This document shows positions 59,207 through 64,000 of a stretch of 64,000 nucleotides of DNA, one piece after another; the first letter of the stretch is position 1, and each line of letters begins with the position of its first letter. A program made the translations under genes and the position numbers. This stretch comes from CAZCJU01 sp964562175. Its GTDB lineage: Bacteria; Bacillota; Clostridia; Oscillospirales; CAG-272. The notes below the pieces were generated by a model. That model did no database searches. It was not told the origin of the DNA and saw nothing but the letters and a program-made list of their open reading frames with translations. The DNA is taken from NCBI GenBank assembly GCA_964562175.1, contig CAZLRV010000001.1, forward strand, positions 1 to 64,000, read 5' to 3'.

Positions 59207-59871
59207 GATTTAAATTTTCGAAAACGGGTGCGGCTAAATTCATATCGCATCTCGATCTTGACCGCACGATGAAGAGTGCAGTCAAGCGCGCCGGTTTTGA
59301 AATAGAGTATTCGCACGGCTTCAATCCGCGCCCGAAGCTGCGGTTTTCACTGCCGCTTTCCGTCGGCACGGAGAGCGTATGCGAGTTTTTGGACGTAAAT
59401 GTCAGACAGGAGCAGGACATTTCCTCACTTGCCGAGCGGCTTGACGAGAGTCTTTCCGAGAACATTCATATTTTGTCGTGCTATGAGCCAAGCTCGGATT
59501 TTTCGGAAATAAAGTGGGCAAGCTATGCGCTTGAGCTGATATCACCAAAGCTCGACGAGGAGAAAATAAACGCCGCCGCCCGACTTTTCGACGGTGAGGT
59601 CATAATAAGCAAGCGTACAAAAAAGACAAAAAGCGGTTTTATGGACTTCAACATATCGCCCTATGTAAAAAGCTTTGACATATCGGGCGAGCGCGGACGG
59701 GCAAAAGCGACTGTGCTTTTATCAGCATCCGTCGATAATTATATAAACCCCGACCATATTTTACAGGCAATGGGAAAATACCTCGATCTACCCTTCACCG
59801 ACTGCTTGTGCGAGCTGTACAGCGCACGGCGTGTGGGGGTCTACACCGAGGAGGGAAAAGAATTTCAATAA
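59182..59871 (+). CDS. DUF2344/TIGR03936 radical-SAM-associated protein
   Basis: A 229-residue protein with the family opening TIRFKFSKTGAAKFISHLDL and the AGFEIEYSHGFNPRPKLRF block. In some genomes this domain is fused to the C-terminus of the radical SAM protein encoded just upstream; here they are separate but overlap by 25 bp. Start ATG 59182 is nine bases after GGAGG, ATG 59176 only three. The pair may act on tRNA or rRNA, but the reaction is not established. Confidence 0.88.
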   Translation: MVQGFKTIRFKFSKTGAAKFISHLDLDRTMKSAVKRAGFEIEYSHGFNPRPKLRFSLPLSVGTESVCEFLDVNVRQEQDISSLAERLDESLSENIHILSCYEPSSDFSEIKWASYALELISPKLDEEKINAAARLFDGEVIISKRTKKTKSGFMDFNISPYVKSFDISGERGRAKATVLLSASVDNYINPDHILQAMGKYLDLPFTDCLCELYSARRVGVYTEEGKEFQ

Positions 59872-59886
59872 ACGGGAGATAATAAA

Positions 59887-61332
59887 ATGACAGAAAAGAA
59901 TTACACGCTTTTATGCGATTTTTACGAGCTTACGATGGGAAACGGATATTTTCAGAGCGGTATGGCAGACAGAATATCCTATTTCGACGTTTTTTTCAGA
60001 CGAGTTCCCGACGGCGGCGGCTTTGCCATAGCGGCAGGTCTTGAGCAGGTCATAGACTATATTAAAAACCTGCATTTCAGCCGTGAGGATATTGAATTTT
60101 TACGCTCGAAAAAAATATTTTCCGAGGAATACCTCGCCTATCTGAGTGATTTCAAATTCACGGGCGATATTTGGGCGCTTCCGGAGGGTACGCCGGTATT
60201 TCCCCGTGAGCCTATGATGACCGTGCGTGCCAAAACGACCGAAGCTCAGCTTATCGAAACATTTTTGCTTCTGTCGCTCAATCACCAGTCGCTCATTGCC
60301 ACAAAATCGCACAGAATAGTCCGTGCGGCAGGCGGCAGACCGGTAGCCGAATTCGGTTCAAGACGCGCTCAGGGTGCCGACGGTGCGATTCTCGGTGCAA
60401 GAGCCGCATATATTGCCGGCGTATCGAGCAGTGCGTGTGCAATAGCCGACCGTGATTACGGCGTACCGGCAAGCGGTACTATGGCGCACTCGTGGGTGCA
60501 AATGTTTGATACGGAATACGAGGCGTTTGAAACGTATTGCCGTCTTTACCCGAGTGCGGCAACATTGCTCGTCGATACTTACAATGTTTTGAAGAGCGGA
60601 ATTCCGAATGCGATAAAGGCTTTTGACAAATGCTTCGGCAGTGACAGACGTGATGTCAACCTCGGAATACGTCTTGACAGCGGCGATATTGCCTATCTGT
60701 CACGCAAGGCAAGAAAAATGCTTGATGAAGCCGGTTATCCGCATTGCAAGATAATCGTGTCAAATTCGCTTGACGAGTATTTGATAAGAGATCTGTTGAA
60801 TCAAGGTGCTTGCATAGACGGCTTCGGTGTGGGAGAACGTCTCATAACCTCAAAAAGCGAGCCTGTTTTCGGCGGCGTATATAAGCTTGCCGCAGTTGAA
60901 GACGATAAGGGCAACATCATACCGAAGATAAAGATAAGCGAAAACCCCGAAAAGATAACAACGCCGCATTTCAAGACCGTATACCGACTTTTCGAAAAAA
61001 GCACGGGCAAGGCGGCGGCGGATCTTATGTGTCTGTACGACGAGGAGATAGACGAAACAAAGCCGCTTGAAATATTTGACCCCGATTTCACATGGAAGCG
61101 TAAAACGCTTACCGATTTCACGGCGAAAAAGCTGCTTGTTCCCATCTTTATCGGCGGTAAATGCGTATATACCTCACCCGACATAGAGCAGATACGCAAA
61201 TATTGCAAGGAACAGACCGATACGCTTTGGGATGAGGTGACCCGTTTTGAAAATCCTCACAACTATTACGTCGATCTGTCCCAAAAGCTTTGGGATATAA
61301 AGCACTCCCTGCTCGGCAAAAACGGCAAATAA
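59887..61332 (+). CDS. pncB: Nicotinate phosphoribosyltransferase
   Basis: A 481-residue NAPRTase of the Gram-positive length. The N-terminus reads LLCDFYELTMGNGYFQSG, followed by VAEFGSRRAQGADGAILGARAA and RLDSGDIAYLSRKARKM near the phosphoribosyl site. It converts nicotinate and PRPP to nicotinate mononucleotide for NAD salvage. It follows the radical-SAM pair by 15 bp, probably one transcript; no functional link is evident. Confidence 0.96.
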   Translation: MTEKNYTLLCDFYELTMGNGYFQSGMADRISYFDVFFRRVPDGGGFAIAAGLEQVIDYIKNLHFSREDIEFLRSKKIFSEEYLAYLSDFKFTGDIWALPEGTPVFPREPMMTVRAKTTEAQLIETFLLLSLNHQSLIATKSHRIVRAAGGRPVAEFGSRRAQGADGAILGARAAYIAGVSSSACAIADRDYGVPASGTMAHSWVQMFDTEYEAFETYCRLYPSAATLLVDTYNVLKSGIPNAIKAFDKCFGSDRRDVNLGIRLDSGDIAYLSRKARKMLDEAGYPHCKIIVSNSLDEYLIRDLLNQGACIDGFGVGERLITSKSEPVFGGVYKLAAVEDDKGNIIPKIKISENPEKITTPHFKTVYRLFEKSTGKAAADLMCLYDEEIDETKPLEIFDPDFTWKRKTLTDFTAKKLLVPIFIGGKCVYTSPDIEQIRKYCKEQTDTLWDEVTRFENPHNYYVDLSQKLWDIKHSLLGKNGK

Positions 61333-61333
61333 A

Positions 61334-61357
61334 AAGAACCGCCCGCAGGCGGCTCTC
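61334..61357 (-). terminator. Terminator of the zinc-ribbon membrane protein gene
   Basis: On the minus strand, GAGCCGCC pairs with GGCGGTTC (one G-T wobble) around a four-base loop and is followed by a T-run. It also lies directly after pncB and may slow transcription there. Confidence 0.75.
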
Positions 61358-61367
61358 CGAGCCGTTG

Positions 61368-61943
61368 TCACTTCAGCAACGGATAATGGCAAAAGGGGCA
61401 TTCGTCCTCATCGGAGGATAGATAATTGCCGCATACGGAGCATATTATTTTATCGTCCCCGCTTTTATCCTCTTTTTCGAAAAGCACAAGTCCCGAATAG
61501 TGGCGTACTCTGTCGCCCGGCTTGTAAAAGTCGGGCGGCACGCCGTCGAATTTCATTGTGTGCATCTGCACGTTGCCGTCCGATTCCAATATATACATTT
61601 CTATAAGAGTTATCTGCTTGCCGAAATTTACCATCTGGGTATGTGCCGCTTTCGTTTCATCGACGGCTTTTTCCTTAAGCTCGACCACCTCGCCCTCGAT
61701 ATATCTGTCGGCAAACAGCTTATAAACGCCGAGCGGTTTTATACCGGCGAGCGATATCACGCCGAAAAATATCATACCCGTGGCAGGTGTCGCATACTTG
61801 CTTGAGTTTCCCCACAGATACCCGAAAAGCAAACACACGGCAACGAAAAGCACGAAGATCAAGAGGGTACGTATGCGTTTTACAGCCACATATCTGCGAA
61901 TGGGAGAAAATTTGTCATCTGTTTTATAATTACAAAATGCCAT
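61368..61943 (-). CDS. Two-helix membrane protein with C-terminal zinc ribbon
   Basis: A 191-residue protein I do not recognise. It has a cytosolic basic N-terminus, two hydrophobic helices (about 26-47 and 55-75), a charged domain of about 90 residues, and a C-terminal ribbon with CSVCGNYL and CPFCHYP (two CxxC pairs for zinc). GAGGAAA precedes the ATG. It lies alone between pncB and a GNAT gene, read on the opposite strand to both. Confidence 0.65.
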   Translation of the reverse strand: MAFCNYKTDDKFSPIRRYVAVKRIRTLLIFVLFVAVCLLFGYLWGNSSKYATPATGMIFFGVISLAGIKPLGVYKLFADRYIEGEVVELKEKAVDETKAAHTQMVNFGKQITLIEMYILESDGNVQMHTMKFDGVPPDFYKPGDRVRHYSGLVLFEKEDKSGDDKIICSVCGNYLSSDEDECPFCHYPLLK

Positions 61944-62031
61944 TTTTTTCCTCTATTTCTTTAATTATCATGATTATAACATATGCATCGGCTTTTGTCA
62001 AGGCTTTTAAGCATTATTTCGGAGTAACGAT

Positions 62032-62613
62032 TTGAACAAAGATATTCTTACCAAGCACTTCAAAAAAATACCGACATTGCAAACACCTCGCTTGACGCTT
62101 CGCCGCATCAAGCTCTCGGATGTCGAGGATATGTACGAGTATTCGCACCTTGCCTCGGTGACCGAGTATTTGACCTGGTACGAGCATCCGGATATGCTGT
62201 ACACTCACCGATATTTGGAGCTTATACGCAAGCAATATTCGCACGGAGAGTTTTTCGATTGGGCACTTGTGCTTAAGGACGGCGGAAAAATGATCGGCAC
62301 CTGCGGCTTTACCTCGTTCGATCTGCCGAACAATTCGGCAGAGGTCGGCTATGTCTTAAATCCCGAATATCACGGTTGCGGCTACGCCACGGAGGCGTTG
62401 CGTTGCGTGCTTGAACATGGCTTTATGGCACTTAATCTTCACCGTATACAGGCACGTTTTATCGACGGCAACGAGCCGAGCCGCCGAGTTATGGAGCGAT
62501 GCGGAATGCGTCTTGAGGGCACCTCTCCCTCATCCATGTATATAAAAGAGGAATATAAAACGATTCACACCTACGCAATGCTGTCCGATGAATATATAAA
62601 GAAATATTTATAA
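62032..62613 (+). CDS. GNAT-family N-acetyltransferase (RimJ/RimL type)
   Basis: A 193-residue acetyltransferase: TPRLTLRRIKLSD at the N-terminus, then the acetyl-CoA motif YVLNPEYHGCGYATEAL, and the NEPSRRVMERCGMRLEG block typical of ribosomal-protein-Ala acetyltransferase-like proteins. Substrate may be a protein N-terminus, an antibiotic or a small amine. TTG 62032 is placed seven bases after GGAG; no upstream ATG fits. Confidence 0.9.
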   Translation: MNKDILTKHFKKIPTLQTPRLTLRRIKLSDVEDMYEYSHLASVTEYLTWYEHPDMLYTHRYLELIRKQYSHGEFFDWALVLKDGGKMIGTCGFTSFDLPNNSAEVGYVLNPEYHGCGYATEALRCVLEHGFMALNLHRIQARFIDGNEPSRRVMERCGMRLEGTSPSSMYIKEEYKTIHTYAMLSDEYIKKYL

Positions 62614-62675
62614 CACAAAAGCATTGTCTGTTATAAACGCACATATTTTGAAATTATTTTTGTGGTACTTATCAA

Positions 62676-62704
62676 TTGACTTGCGCCCTCGGTCGTGCTA
62701 CAAT
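62676..62704 (+). promoter_or_regulatory. Promoter of the LRR-dockerin gene
   Basis: TTGACT (62676-62681) and TACAAT (62699-62704) with a 17-bp spacer. Confidence 0.8.
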
Positions 62705-62747
62705 AAACGTATTAAAGAAAAGGTACGGGTAAACCCGTTTTAATGAG

Positions 62748-63899
62748 ATGAAAAAAGCTTTTTCCATCGCACCTCGTTTGTCTGCTCTGTTCTTTTTCGG
62801 CTGTCTGTGTATTCTTCTCTCCCTCACCTCGCACGGGGCGGGTGAGGAGGATTATATCGTTGAAACAGAGGGCGGCGGGGCGTATATAACCGCATATATC
62901 GGTTCGTCCGAGAAAGTCGTTATCCCCGATTCGTTTTCATCATTCCCCACGCTTGGTATTCGTCCCGAGGGGTTTAAGGGCTGTGATATTACAAGTGTCA
63001 CACTGCCTGCCGGTGTCGAATATGTGGGTGATGAGGCTTTTGCCGAATGCACTCGTCTTGCCTCGGTGACCTTCGGCGGCGATACGCTCACGCTCGGCAA
63101 GGGGGCATTCAGAGCCTGCACCTCGCTTTGCGACATATCGCTTCCGACAATCGATGTCATTGACGATTTTACTTTTTTCGGTTGCTCGTCCCTGTCGGAG
63201 ATAAATATACCGGAGGGTGTCGGCTCGATAGGTCTACGTGCCTTTTACGGCTGTGCATTGAAAAAAGTCATGCTTCCGTCAACGCTTGATCATATAGGCG
63301 AATACGCTTTTATGAGCTGTACGGAGCTGAGTGATATAAAGATAAGCGAAAAGAATTATACATACTCCGCATATTCCTCACTCATAGTTTCAAACGGTGC
63401 GGCGGTATATCTGCCCGAGGGAGTACACGGCGATTACTCGATAAGAGCCAACATTATAAGCATCGGCAGGGCGGCGTTCTTTCAAAGCTCGATATCGTCC
63501 CTCACGGTAACGGACGGTATCAAACAGATATGCGACAGAGCCTTTTATTCATCTTCTGTTACCACGCTGAGAGTTACCGATGCGGTGGACTCTATAGGCT
63601 ATGATGCGTTTTCCGAATGCAACGACCTAACACTTTACTGCATTGAGAACAGTGAGTGCCATAATTACGCACTCGGAAACGGTATTCCCTACAGCCTTGT
63701 ATCTACGATATATCAAAAGGGCGATGCGGACGGTGACGGAGTTATATCCATGCTCGATATATTGACCCTCGACTCATATCTCACCGGCACCACAGCGTAC
63801 TTGAAAGCCGATTGTGATATGAACGGCGACGGAGTGATAGACGACGAGGATGTCAAAAAAGTATTTGAAATCATAAAAAAAATCAATAATGCCACTTGA
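62748..63899 (+). CDS. Secreted BspA-like leucine-rich-repeat protein with C-terminal dockerin
   Basis: A 383-residue secreted protein. Signal peptide (about 1-31), then about eight LRR_5/BspA-type repeats (about 60-310) such as VTLPAGVEYVGDEAFAEC and INIPEGVGSIGLRAFYGC. The last 60 residues are a type I dockerin: two calcium loops, GDADGDGVISMLDILTLD and CDMNGDGVIDDEDVKKVFE. Dockerins bind cohesins on scaffoldins, so this protein may join a cellulosome-like or surface complex and contribute protein-protein or glycan recognition. No cohesin or scaffoldin is in the window. Start ATG 62748 has no strong Shine-Dalgarno. Confidence 0.9.
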   Translation: MKKAFSIAPRLSALFFFGCLCILLSLTSHGAGEEDYIVETEGGGAYITAYIGSSEKVVIPDSFSSFPTLGIRPEGFKGCDITSVTLPAGVEYVGDEAFAECTRLASVTFGGDTLTLGKGAFRACTSLCDISLPTIDVIDDFTFFGCSSLSEINIPEGVGSIGLRAFYGCALKKVMLPSTLDHIGEYAFMSCTELSDIKISEKNYTYSAYSSLIVSNGAAVYLPEGVHGDYSIRANIISIGRAAFFQSSISSLTVTDGIKQICDRAFYSSSVTTLRVTDAVDSIGYDAFSECNDLTLYCIENSECHNYALGNGIPYSLVSTIYQKGDADGDGVISMLDILTLDSYLTGTTAYLKADCDMNGDGVIDDEDVKKVFEIIKKINNAT

Positions 63900-63924
63900 C
63901 AACGGTTATAATGTGTGGTATAAT
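63896..63924 (+). promoter_or_regulatory. Promoter of the riboswitch-controlled transcript
   Basis: Consensus TTGACA (63896-63901), overlapping the LRR-dockerin stop codon, and consensus TATAAT (63919-63924) with a 17-bp spacer. Confidence 0.88.
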
Positions 63925-63941
63925 TGCGATAGTATAAGAAT

Positions 63942-64000
63942 AGGGGAGCTTTATGGCTGAGAGGAAGCACACGCTTCGACCCGTAACCTGATTCGGATAA
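63942..64000 (+). ncRNA. TPP riboswitch (THI element), cut by the window edge
   Basis: The conserved Thi-box bases are present: AGGGGAGC, then GCTGAGAGG (CTGAGA at 63957-63962), GACCCGTAACCTGAT (ACCTGAT at 63987-63993) and CGGATAA. These match the P2/P4 core of TPP-sensing riboswitches. The 3' part and the controlled gene, presumably for thiamine synthesis or uptake, are outside the window. Confidence 0.92.

Overview
The window looks like a chromosomal segment of an anaerobic gut or rumen Clostridia, most plausibly Oscillospiraceae/Ruminococcaceae or a close uncultured relative. Pointers are a type I dockerin on a leucine-rich-repeat secreted protein, type III glutamine synthetase, RNase Y, PerR-rubrerythrin, MsmX-style sugar importers lacking their own ATPase, a CotH/VTC/DUF4956 cluster, and strong AGGAGG ribosome binding sites with several TTG starts. 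This placement is inference from gene content; there is no rRNA in the window. I see no prophage, insertion sequence or CRISPR array. One tRNA gene (Thr, GGT) is present.

Layout. 1-374: a 22-bp tandem array in which every unit can fold into a small hairpin; it runs off the left edge. 511-1890: rpsT and a DMT-family exporter. 1948-7419: a promoter and four-gene operon (class III aminotransferase-like, FGGY kinase, amidohydrolase, fucose/arabinose-isomerase-like) that looks like an uncharacterised sugar or polyol route. 7449-8524: PerR-type regulator and rubrerythrin behind a PerR-box promoter. 8522-12637, minus strand: yigZ-hflX, rpmE, rny. 12704-19490: MBL hydrolase (minus), then MarR plus a heterodimeric ABC exporter, then catalase. 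19531-26500: the aromatic operon aroF-tyrA-aroB-aroA-aroC-aroEK-aroQ, covering all seven steps to chorismate plus prephenate dehydrogenase, preceded by a short leader ORF rich in Tyr and Phe codons and an intrinsic terminator.

26497-31981, minus strand: VTC-domain protein, DUF4956 membrane protein, CotH lipoprotein, MBL lipoprotein. 32022-38551, minus strand: typA-thiI-glnN and a DacF-like protein that has lost all three catalytic motifs. 38626-42120: a large secreted, membrane-anchored protein (minus) and an HAD phosphatase (plus), then tRNA-Thr. 42431-55505, minus strand: a 13-kb importer locus with one very large solute-binding protein, two permease pairs, an NHL/TPR/Yip1 protein and a DUF5696 protein. 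55912-57205, minus strand: rpsF-ssb-rpsR. 57296-61332: split radical-SAM pair and nicotinate phosphoribosyltransferase. 61368-63899: zinc-ribbon membrane protein, GNAT acetyltransferase, LRR-dockerin protein. 63896-64000: promoter and the first part of a TPP riboswitch, cut by the right edge.

The observations I would follow first are the Tyr/Phe leader peptide in front of the shikimate operon (ribosome-mediated attenuation would be unusual in Firmicutes), the importer locus with its oversized binding protein, the four-gene sugar operon, the apparently dead DD-carboxypeptidase homologue next to glutamine synthetase, and the hairpin array at the left edge.
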